From positions 1 to 50,819 of the forward strand of contig JAYMSP010000454.1 in the NCBI GenBank assembly GCA_036897095.1: 50,819 nt of DNA. Direction: 5' to 3'. Both the position numbers and the translations under genes were made by a program. Positions 12,420-23,100 of the stretch are shown here, in pieces. The stretch's first letter is position 1; every line of letters begins with the position of its first letter. The notes under the pieces were generated by a model. The model saw only the letters and a program-made list of their open reading frames with translations, searched no databases and was not told the DNA's origin. The stretch comes from Plantago elongata (lineage: Eukaryota; Streptophyta; Magnoliopsida; Lamiales; Plantaginaceae).

Positions 12420-15180
12420 AACTATACAATGTATACCTTAAGCTCTCTACCTAAAGCAGAGTTGGTTACGAATTCTAAAAAAGGGATCCTTTTTTACTAG
12501 CAAAACCAAAACATGAAGGGAACTTATACTATTTAGACTAAATTTATATTCATATCTAATATAACTTATAATAAAAAAACCAAAGAGAAAAAGGGGGCAT
12601 AAGGGTTTAGTTAATCCTTAGAAAAAATAGAGTATACAATAGAGTGTAAAAAAACTCTTTGTAGGAGTACTAAAATAAAGAATTCTATAAGGTACTATAT
12701 ATAATATAAAGATATTTAAAAAATTTATGCGTTATACTTGAAATACTAGAAATCTGCCATATTTCCTCCCAAGTATGCCTGTTTGAATGTAATTTACTGT
12801 GTACAATCTATATTCCAATTATGCTTTATTCTATAATTCTGGTATGTCATCTAAGTATTTTGACTTACAAAGTATCCTATAAGATACAACAAATTATGTT
12901 GTATCTAAGCAAATTTGGTGTGTAAATTCCAAATAGCTTTTTATTTATGTCTTGTATAAACTATACTATAAAATAGTATGGTAGTATATATTCTATAAAT
13001 ATTCTCTTTCTATGTTATGCCTTCGTACAATTTATTTAAAACCAAGTATTTATTCTTAGTACATACCATATATATACATTTCTAGAAGAGGTATAATACT
13101 ATGCTTTGTTAGTGCGTATAGTTATCGTATTTTATATTACTTAAAAGAAGAATTTAGATAATTTAGGGAGCTCCTCTTTATATGCTTGCTTTCGGATTCT
13201 TTACATTTATCTTTTCCTAAAAAAATCTTATAGTTGTAAGGTATTTTACTCTAAAAGATTTCTAGAAGGAGTATATCACCGATTAGATTAGGCATCTCAC
13301 TCAAAAGGATTTATGTATTTATATTTATCCAATTACATGGACTACGGAAGTATTGCAAAAAGATAAAATGATTTACTGTATAGAGAGAAACTCAAGAAGA
13401 AGAAGGCATGCTCATGATTAGATAATTATAACTAATATTAGAACAATTATATTATAACTAACGGGCCTATGGAATATTCCTAAGTATATAAGTTTTGTTC
13501 TATTTAGTAAAGTAATTCATAAGAAATCTCTTCTATTTTATACTATTTTTACTACTTTCGTTGTATTTCGCTTACAATATAGTGCTTACTCCCTCCTTAA
13601 CTTAAATATGCTATATTGAACTCTAAGAAAAGATAGTATATCCAACTTAGTCTATAAACTTATAACATGGAGTAGAAAAGTGTACCACACTCCTACTTAT
13701 GTACTTAATAACTGATTTATAGAGGAATCCCTCAAGTAAGTGTTTTAAAAGAAATAAATATAGTATACTTGTCCGTAAGGAAACTCTTATAGGTAGATTA
13801 AGACACGTATAAGTGTAGCTGATGCTGGAAAAATAAAGGAGGTCTCATATATAGGTTCACAACTAAAAAAAGTCCTCAAAAAGGAAAGTATCTTGTAACA
13901 CGTAAACATGCACGGTTAAATAAGAGATACTAAGAAAAGTCGTAGTTTCCTATATCTTTACACATTGTTGACATCATTATATATAACTATAGAGAAATAA
14001 TTCCTAAGGCATAGGGCAACACGTAGATAAATGTAGTAGCTAGAGCAAGCACTAATACATGTTTAACAACTAAGTAAGTACACTCTCGGATTTCATCTTA
14101 TATACATATACAATTTGATTTCCTATCTGAGCAAAAATAGACTCTAAATTACAAGAAACGGACTCCAAGGCCTATTCTTCTAAAAAAATACTTACAGATT
14201 ATGGCTCGTCATATTATGTTTCAGTTACCCCATGTTTTAGTATTTTGTCAGTATACACATATATTCAATAGTATTTCCCTCTATTTTGTAAGATTTTCTA
14301 TACCAGGAAAATTTCTCCATTCTTAAAACACTTTTAAGTTTAAGAATATGTATTTTCTATTAGTACTTTTATTTACTTTATTTAAGTTTATAATATTCAT
14401 GCAGAGTTATCTTCTTCTGAGTATTCTTTTGTTGCATACGTGCTAGTATAATATCTCTTAAATAATGTTTAGAATCCTTAATTAAAATATGTACACTTTC
14501 TTTTTTTATAGAAATCCCATACCTTGGGTACTTCATGAAATCCATTTATAAATATACTTATACTTTTTTTTTAGGGAGAACTTTCAAAAAAGTGTGTGGA
14601 TATACTTCTATTTTATTAAAGTTTCTTAAAATAAAAAAAGATGCTTAGAACTTATAAAAAGACTAAATAAGAGGAGTAGTAGCACATACTCTTTTCAAAA
14701 ATATAACTGATATATTTATTGTATTATCCCTAAATGTTTCCTATTTTATACTATATCATCAATAAATATATATGCCCAAGGAATGTACTATCACAAAGTA
14801 GAATACCTATTCTGAATGCCCTTTTATATTAATCTATTCTAGATAATATTTTTTGTATACTCCCCCACATGTTATACCCTATTTTTACTGCACTTTATTT
14901 ATGTATTGTACTATACTTCCTTTTACTTAATTAGAGTAACTCTAAAATTAAGGTGTACTTTTTTTGTCTCTTCGTGCTTTAGCTTACGAGTTCTTCCCCG
15001 GGAGCTCCCCTTATTGGAATATTCTGTTTTTCCGCCCCGAAATTCATTCAATGGTCTATACTTTTTTTATCGTAACTTTTTCTCGTAATAGAATGGACTT
15101 GTACCTTAGGGTATACTAGTTAAAATCGCCACAGGATACATGCTCGTGTACATCTGTGAAATTCGCCGAGTTTGGACCTG
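12420..15180. other. AT-rich gene-free DNA, mild RIP bias
   Basis: The sample 14,281-14,460 gives (CA+TG)/(AC+GT) near 0.8. It contains two further GGGAGCTCC words (13,166 and 15,000). The open frame at 14,906-15,088 is short and composed of F/L/R/S-rich residues without any motif. No RNA gene or transposon end recognised. Confidence 0.5.
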
Positions 15181-15189
15181 GTCAACTCT

Positions 15190-15535
15190 TTCTCAAGAAG
15201 TATAGATGTCTTGGCATGAAGAAGATCCCCTGAGTATGGTATGCTCCCCCCCCCCGAAAAGCTTCTCTTACTTATGACAAAATTCCCAGCAACGAGAAAT
15301 TCTTCTACAGCATTCTACGGGACACGCCTAGTTATTCTCTCCCTAGCTAGTTTTGTCTGTCAACCAAGCGAATTGAAACATCTCAGTAGCTTTAAGGAAT
15401 CCAAGTTAATGGAGTGGTTCCCGCGAGTCGCGGCAAACTGCTGCAAGTTTAGCTTATCACGAGCAAAGCTCCTATGTAGGAATGCCTGAGAAAGTCACTC
15501 GGCAATAAAATAAGATGTTTGCGCGGGTGCTTCCA
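15190..15535 (+). rRNA. Large-subunit rRNA 5'-domain-like fragment, organellar/bacterial type
   Basis: Three landmarks of the 23S-type 5' domain occur in the right order and strand. They are GATGTCTTGGCA at 15,205-15,216 (canonical GATGCCTTGGCA), GAAAAGCTTC at 15,256-15,265, and GAAACATCTCAGTAGC at 15,375-15,390. The last continues with collinear similarity to the conserved segment after the GAAACATC helix (..AAGGAA..AAGT.AA..GAG..TTCCC..AGT.GCGGC..) to about 15,440. Weaker likeness continues to about 15,530 (GGAATGCCTGAGAAAG, compare GGAA.GTCTGGAAAG). Nuclear 25S rRNA lacks GAAACATC, so the source is mitochondrial or bacterial-like. Sequence after 15,535 does not continue into the next rRNA domain. 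A ten-C run at 15,246-15,255 interrupts the fragment. A nuclear mitochondrial insertion is the simplest origin. The 82-codon frame over 15,241-15,489 is a by-product of this RNA-like sequence. Confidence 0.55.
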
Positions 15536-16120
15536 TCAGACTAATACCTATTCTTATCGCTACTTTCGCCCATTTACATACCCCCAAATTTCCACAAGCT
15601 AGCATCTTTTCAAATTATAGTATATCATGTAGTCATATAGTGTAATAAATAGGAAAGCAACCCGTAAGGAAGAACAGATCTTATACACAAGTGCAGACTC
15701 TAGAAGAAATCGGAAGGCTGCGAGGAAACTATTCATTTAATTTAGTGCTCTTAAAAATATACGTCATAGTACCCGAAAGTATCCTACGGTAACTTTTCCT
15801 TTCTTTCTTGTTACCTGAAGCATAAGTTACCAAACCTATACTCCTTCTTCTTTGCTTCCTTATAGCTAGAATATTTACCATAACCAATTATGTTATATAC
15901 TCATTAAGTGAGAAAGCTGCGGGTCTTTTATGTAATTGTCTAATATCTAATATAAAATAAGAAAAGAATATATTAATATATATATATATATATATTCCGA
16001 GGTAAAGAACAAAGAAGTACACTGTATTATAATTATAGAATTACCCCCCTGTAATTGAGAGATTGTCTAGTTTTTAGAAGAGGTTGTGTACTTACTAATT
16101 CTTATAAAAAAGGAATTCCC
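15535..16120. other. AT-rich spacer with a TA run
   Basis: Non-coding AT-rich sequence with about 20 bases of alternating TA at 15,975-15,996. Nothing else recognisable. Confidence 0.5.
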
Positions 16121-16160
16121 GCTCACGGCAAGCAAAGAATAGAAGAGAGAATCCGTGAGC
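16121..16160. other. Perfect 8-bp hairpin with 24-nt loop
   Basis: GCTCACGG at 16,121-16,128 pairs exactly with CCGTGAGC at 16,153-16,160 around a 24-nt purine-rich loop. Six of eight pairs are G-C, exceptional in this window. It directly flanks the possible small-subunit rRNA patch on the minus strand and may be part of the same RNA-like segment. No U-tract follows, so it is not a typical intrinsic terminator. Confidence 0.6.
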
Positions 16161-16179
16161 AACTATTTTTACTCTTCTA

Positions 16180-16310
16180 TAAAATCTTCTAGAAATACAC
16201 CTTCAAGCCTTGACTAAAGCAAGTAGGAGAAACTGAGCTAGAACCTGTGATAGGAAGCACTCTGATTTAACACAACCTTCCTCCAGGGATAAATACTGAC
16301 TCTTAGACTA
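16180..16310 (-). rRNA. Possible small-subunit rRNA 3'-domain fragment
   Basis: Read on the minus strand, 16,286-16,275 is CTGGAGGAAGGT, an exact 12-base match to a conserved 16S-type segment in the 3' major domain. Upstream GTCAGTATTTATC is comparable to GCCAGTGATAAA. Downstream AAATCA, then a loosely matching CAGGTTCTAGC (compare CAGGGCTACAC), keep roughly the right order. Beyond this short patch similarity fades, and no decoding-region or 3'-end sequence was found. The match is suggestive rather than conclusive; it lies 1 kb from the large-subunit fragment but on the opposite strand. Confidence 0.3.
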
Positions 16311-19300
16311 TAGGGTAAGCAAAGCTTAAGAAGAGAAAAATAGTCAGTTCTTTTGCAAGAGTATAAATCGGCGAGTTATAGCATGAATGGTGACAAGTTC
16401 AAAACAATTATTATGTGACTATGCCAGTTTTACTTTTGTAAAGTACCTGCTATGACACAACGATAATATATATATATATATATAATACCTGGGTTATAAC
16501 AGCACGACTACTTAACAAGGGTTAGGAAACACTATAATGAAGTACATTCTTATATACACGTTATATGGGTAAAACGCGAGTCAATACATTGGAGCATGCG
16601 TCGTGGGGGAGGTCGTTTAGATGGGGCTTACTTAATAAATTAGGCTAGGTCAGTTTAGTGAGTTAGCATATCATATGCTAGTAAAAACCGTTACTTGAGG
16701 TCTTTGGTATCATTTTTTTATTAGTACAGGGCCTACTCTCATATTACCGTGTTTGTTATCTTATTCTATTAATTCTTATTAAGTAAACGTAAGCTATGAG
16801 TTGACTTATTCGATGTTTGTTTGGAAAATAACCCTCACTACACAAAGAAAAGAATTGGTATTTATTTAATAGAAATTGCTCTGAGAAATTAGACCTTTTG
16901 CTTATGTCTTATAGTAGATAGTTAGTAGTACACACTTTATGTAGTCTAAAATACTTTAATAATATCTATCTAATAAAGAGTACATCAGATACATAGAGTA
17001 AGTAATTCAATTGGGTTTTTAGTCTTTGCTTATCTCTTAGTTATGCATGATCTATACTATATGAAGTAGACTACAGTTACCCGAGTTACCTTCTAATTCA
17101 TACTCATTCATATACATTGTCTTATAGAAAGAAACCAACAGACTATACCTGTACCGAGTTGTCTTACTATTCATCTTGTAACTTAGTCTTATATAATATA
17201 AAAGAAGTTCATTTTTAGAAATCCTTTTAATTAGCTATATAATCAGCAAGTACACCGCACTGCGTAGCTTAGAATAGAATTTGAACCTGTCATTAGCATC
17301 AATTTGATATACTAAATTTACAAGTATGAGTAAGAAAGAACACACAAACAAAGTAGAGTGAAGCTAACCCAAATTTATTTATTAGATACTACTTAGTGTG
17401 GAAAATCTTACATTTTAGCATGGTTTCTTAGGAGTTATTATGAAAAACTTCTATAGAATATGTTGCTGAAAAGAAACGTCATTATCATTGATAGCTCATA
17501 AATATCGCTTAGTTAGTATGAACGATATCTACCATTGCCCAAGTAAGAAACTACCCTGTTACTACAAAATACTACAACTATAGTAGCCTTACTTTAACCC
17601 CTCACAAGAGTGACAAATCGCCGAGACTACACAATAGAATTTGTAATGTACTTATCTATACTACTACTTAATAATCTCTACGAGCTTTTTGCTTCTTGAC
17701 TTATTTATAAATAGAATCGTGTGGGAAAAAAGTGCTTTCTTTTTAGGAAATTTCTCTAGTGTTCTCAAATAAGTTGTTACCGAGTTCGCTCTTTTGAGTA
17801 CTACTATTAAAGTAGTAAACAATCTAGCATATCATATCCAATAAAAAACTCTATATTACGAGTGAATTCCTTAATAGAAGATCAGCTTAGATTATATATA
17901 GTACTCTTTCATATATATAAAGTCGTTCAATCACGAAAAAAGTAAAAAAATTATAGATTGCTCCTAAAAAGTCATAACGGGTTGATTAGAAAGAATCCTG
18001 TTTCCGTGGTTGTTCTAATGGTTGATTCTATATGAATCTAGAATTCTAATATATATTAGAATAGTCTAATTAGGTTTGAATGAGTATAGAAGAATAGAGC
18101 GTTCTTAACAACTTTCTTTCTCTCTATATACTTCTAACATTTAGTTGTTATGTTTACTAGACTAACTATTTCTATAGAATTCCCTACCTAGAAAAAGGTT
18201 CTACAACATCCTTACCGTACTAAAACTAAACAACTCATTTGAACCACTTTGCACTTGCCAACTCATTCTTTCTATTTCTATAGGTTCCATTTCGTTCATT
18301 TCTATTTCATTTAACTACGAAATATGCCAACTCAGGAGTTCCTATAGTTATATGCAGTAAACTACTACAAGTACATATTTTCTTAGAGGATTCTGTTGTA
18401 TATAATAGAAGTAATCCTTAGTCAAATTCAGTACTAAAGTCTTCGTATAGATTGTTGTGTTCCTACTTGCTCTGTAAAGAAAATATTCTCGTGGTTATTT
18501 AGAAAATTATAGTCTTCTCAACACTATGCTACAAGCTTCCTTTTTCTTTTTATAGTACTAATACTAAACCCAGCAGTTGTATTACTAATAAGTGTATACA
18601 ACCTAAAGGTTGACCTTTTTTTCTAATAAGTAAGTGTATGTCCAAACACAACTAAAGGAAAGTACTCGCGTGTAAGTGGAGTTATTTTGTAATATGTAAA
18701 GGCTGGGTCATAAAATAAGAATGCAGGAGATATATTCTTAACACAGTTAGCTTCCAAAGCATACAAGTAACTCAGACATGTATCCAATTAATAGTGAAAG
18801 TACTAGTACAGAGAAGACCTATTTATATACCAAAATAAATAGTATAGGTACATTTCAGACAAGCATTAGGTAAGTACTGTACAATTAATTATATAACTCA
18901 TGTGTTACATATTTTAGTATTGAATACCCACGAGACACTCTCTTTCATTCAATCAAATGAATGCTTTACCTTAATACTAAGCTTCCTGCTAACCTCATTA
19001 CTTTTTTCGTGTTTCATACCAATACTTACTTGAAGATTAACGTTATTCTAGTGCATGACTTTCTACTAGATTTTATAAAAATATTATAGGCCTCTGAGAA
19101 CTAGACATAAGCAAGTCATAACGGTATAAGGTTCAGCTAAAGACATTATACGGCGAAGTTGATTAGAATTATAAAGGGAATTTTTCTTATCTTCTTCATA
19201 TATACTACTAGTCGTATAGGAGCGATTGGCGCAGGCATAGAAGAAAAGAAAGCTATGTAATTTATTTTGCTATTTCCTACTAAAGATGAGCAAATAATCT

Positions 19301-20100
19301 ATATATAGATATATTATACAACAAACGTGGACACAGAAAGTTTAAACAAATACGCCAAACTTACGAAACAACTAAACTTCTTTTATCTTTTTTCCAGACT
19401 CGGCAAAAGTATTATTCTGTTTCTAGCATAAAGGGTCCTTTCATTACCATGCCAAGAATCACACTCTAATCTAAAAAAAAGCGTAAAAAAGAATCTATCG
19501 GGTACACTTTGGATGTTCTAAAAGTTCTCTTATTTTATAATTTTAAAGCTATATTTAAAGCATAGTGGTTGACAAAAAAGGGAATCTTATAAGCCAGCTC
19601 AATCTTGTATTCTTTTAGATAAAATAAATATGGATTTTCCGTAATAGTATCTAAATTCTAGGACTTGACCAATTAATGCAGGTTTAGAAATGTATACTTT
19701 TTTCTATCTTATCTTTGTGTGGAGAATTGTATAGTCTTGTACTTTGAACGAGTTACCCCTTAGTTTTCTATGGAATCTACGACCTGCAATCCTCTCTTTT
19801 AAGTCATGCTAACGAAACTAATAGTAAGTTATACCTCACTCAGTACGATAAAAAGGATCCAACAGAACCCATAGGACTTTCTTTGACTTGTTATAATTGA
19901 ATCTTCTATAAGACAACGATTAGAGAGGAATATCATTTTCTTCCAGATATAAAGAAATTTCAGGTTTAGTAGAGAAGTGCATACTCACTCACAGCTTCTC
20001 CTAAATAAATAATGTTTAAAGTTATTGTCTGGGAATAATCTAGCTTTATATTTATATATAATATTTTTAATATTTTCACCGCAACTTATTTTACTCTATA
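16310..20100. other. AT-rich gene-free DNA, little RIP bias
   Basis: Samples 17,221-17,400 and 18,241-18,420 give (CA+TG)/(AC+GT) near 1.05 and 0.9, so CpA is present at ordinary frequency. Contains an alternating TA run at 16,466-16,485. No open frame, tRNA or repeat boundary could be supported. Confidence 0.5.
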
Positions 20101-23100
20101 TTGATACTAGTAAGAGAAGTCTATGTATAAAAAGGAAAGAAGGTTTGCTTATGAATGCCCAATATCATTATGAAAGCATTCTTATCTTAAGGTTAAATAA
20201 AACACGCGCTCCTTATAAAGCTCTGATTTATTAAGTACAATTATAATAGAAAAGGGCTTTCTCTTCTATAAAAGGATGACTCTTCAAGATACAAAATATA
20301 AGTCATCTAGATATTCAATAAGAGCTTTAGGTTAATCTTAAGTACAAATCTATTAATTAAGTAAGAGAGGGCGCTATACCATTTATAACCTATTATTAAT
20401 AAAGTGTAGCCATTAGTATTTTTCTATTCATTTTATAATAACCTTCTTTGTTTAGTAGTGTTACTCTAAATAACTCAACAAGCCCTAACTATTTCACAAT
20501 CATTAAATACAAGAGTACTCTACCCTAAGCAGTAATATATTCTCCAAGGTAAAATAATTTCTATAATAAGGTCTATGAAATTTTTTTCTATACTAATAAA
20601 GTATAGCTCTAAAGTAAGTGATTAATATAAAGAGATCGCGGCGTGTTCTTATATCAAGTATTAAGAAAGAGGGTACTCCTAGGAAGTACTTGCTTCTTTT
20701 ATAGCTATAAGAGATGTATAAGTAAGTGCCTTTGCATTAACAATAAAATCTAGCTGCTCTTTATAAAGAGTTTCGTGATATGTAATGTCTTAGCTAAATC
20801 TATTTTAAGTAAATTATAGGTATAAAGAGACTCTAAAGTATCCTCCCCTATAAATTACAAGAGTTTGTAATAAACTCCTCCATAAAGGTATTTTGTATAC
20901 ACCCTTAAGTATAAATTATTCTCCTCTTAATAAATACTACAGTACTCTATTTTATAGAGTCACTCACCTTCTATAAGTAAAAGCATTAAAGAGCTCATTT
21001 ATAATATAGAAAACTAAAGTAATACCCTAACTATTTATTAAGCGTTATAGAAGAGAGTTACTTTTATAGTACCAGAAATATTTATAGAAGAAATAGAGGA
21101 CTCATTTACTAGAATATTATTATAAAGATATAAAGAAGAAGAGAGTATTATTCTATTATAATTGTGCCTTATCAAGTACTTTTAGGAAAGACAGGAGGCG
21201 TATACTTATACACTTAAAATTATTAGTTATACTACTTATAGAAAGTATATTTATCTTTTATTAAAGTATATGTAACACTCGCTCTATACTTATTGCTAAA
21301 GGGGAATGCTAGTCTTAGCTCCTATTATCTTAGAAATATCTAATATACTAATATAATAAAGATCTATTACTTAAGTAACTAGTAAACTACACTGAATTCT
21401 ACACAAAGCTAGTAGAGAAGGTATAAGACTAGTCCTTCTCTATAATCTAGTACCCTCTGCTTGTACTGTATAAATAGACTACTATGTACTTTTTGTACAT
21501 ACGTAGGAAATATTTTCTATCTTTCTCTAAGCATACTTTAGTAAAAGTTTATAGGGCGAAGTTCTAAGGTTGGGATATTCTAAGTGACTCTTTTACTATA
21601 AAGTGTACTCACAAAAAGGTGCTCTAGAATTATACTTATTAAGGTTTTTTTAATAGTCAAATAGTATAGGTGCTATTTTTGAACTTTTAAGTAAGTAATA
21701 ATTCATAGTTAATTAAGAGAAAGGGTATACGTTCTAGCCCTATATAGAGTAAGTAATCCTTTAGCTAAGTACATTTAAAATGTAACAGGCAAAGTATACT
21801 TGAGCTTTCTTTATAATATAAGTCCTATATTAAAGCTTAGATAAGTAAGAAGAAAGAGTCTTGTAACCAATATAATTAAAGCATAAATAGCAAAGTGTAG
21901 TCCCCTAAGTTATAAAATATCAAGCGTAGCCTCTCAAAAAGTATAACTATATATTAAGCATATAAAATAGATTACAAAGAGGAAATGCATGCGTCATACC
22001 ATTAAAAGCTAGTAAGGAGAGTCTAGGTAATATCTCTTTTTTGAGAGGCGAGTTCTCTATAAGGGGCGCTAGGGAACTTCTCCTTTCTTTTTATTGAGTA
22101 GGTAATAATTTCTTAAGAATAAAATAATGCATAACTATTTAATAAATATACTCTGGTTAAGTATGAGTATACTATGGCATGATTTTGAAAAATATAACTA
22201 ACTCTAAAATATAAAGTACTTGAGTGCAATACTCCTGCTCCTATAGAGTAAAGAGTTTATAAATAGATTAAGAAAGATTAAGTACTATCCTTACGTAATA
22301 GAGTTCTTGTCTTTTAATAGTTCAAATATCTAGTATTACTTGCTAAGTAAAGCTTTATCTATAAGTACTATAATATAACAGGAGAATTTCTTCCCTCTTT
22401 AGTCTTTCTTTTATTATATATTTATATAGAGAGTGACTAAGAGTTAAGTACCTATCATATCTTACTAGAAAGGCTTGCTCAAGTTATCTTAAATTATAGA
22501 CTATTTATAGGAGAGAATACCTCTCGTACAAGAGAGATTCTTTATGATTAAGCCATTCTTATCTTACACTTCTTATACTATAATTACTATGGAGCAGCCT
22601 TCCTTTTAAATTATATTTCTAGAGTTTATAATACGTAACTTTATAATAAGAAAAGTATTTCCTTCTTCAAGAATAAATGGTTAGGTATTTTCAAGTGATT
22701 TGTTTAAAATAGTATTTAAGTTTCTCTTACCCATGTCTCCCTTAAAGGAAAGTGTTTCCTAAGAGTTCTTCCTTACTTTCTAGTAAAAAGAGTTCTCTAT
22801 TCCTATTCTAAGTTTGTTATCTTAGAGTGGCTAATTAAATCTATTCATATGCATTCTAGCAGGATACATACTCCTTAATAAACTGTACCTTAATAGCTTC
22901 TAGAGAGTGTTAACAAATATTAATCATCGCTATTATTTTACCGAGCTACCTTATTCTTATTATAGATTATGTTAAACTATAAAGTTTACTTTGTCTCCTT
23001 AAAATATTATTACCTAGTAGATATATAAGAGAGTAGTTTATAAATAATTATATGTTAAGCCACCCCTATCATCCTATAAAGATTTTATATTAAAATACAT

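Larger units (their letters stand above)
11390..12420. other. CpA-rich, higher-GC island in the AT-rich desert
   Basis: About 1 kb with visibly higher GC and abundant CpA/TpG; the sample 11,761-11,940 gives (CA+TG)/(AC+GT) of about 2.4 against 0.3-0.9 elsewhere. It has therefore not undergone the mutation seen in the flanking DNA, either because it is single-copy, arrived recently, or is under selection. Several short frames exist on both strands, and both strands give protein-like readings over 11,470-11,650. One minus-strand reading at about 11,480-11,560 contains YNRGM, loosely like the YNxxM motif near the end of piggyBac-like transposase domains (weak). The right part carries a 20-bp tandem duplication and a 19-bp word repeated inverted at 40.7 kb. 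Likely a transposon relic or a small host gene; I cannot decide which. Confidence 0.5.

Noticed and set aside
15241-15489. 82-codon plus-strand open frame starting MLPPPEKLLL
   Set aside because: It lies entirely within the large-subunit rRNA-like fragment, begins in the C-run, and its residues simply reflect conserved rRNA words.
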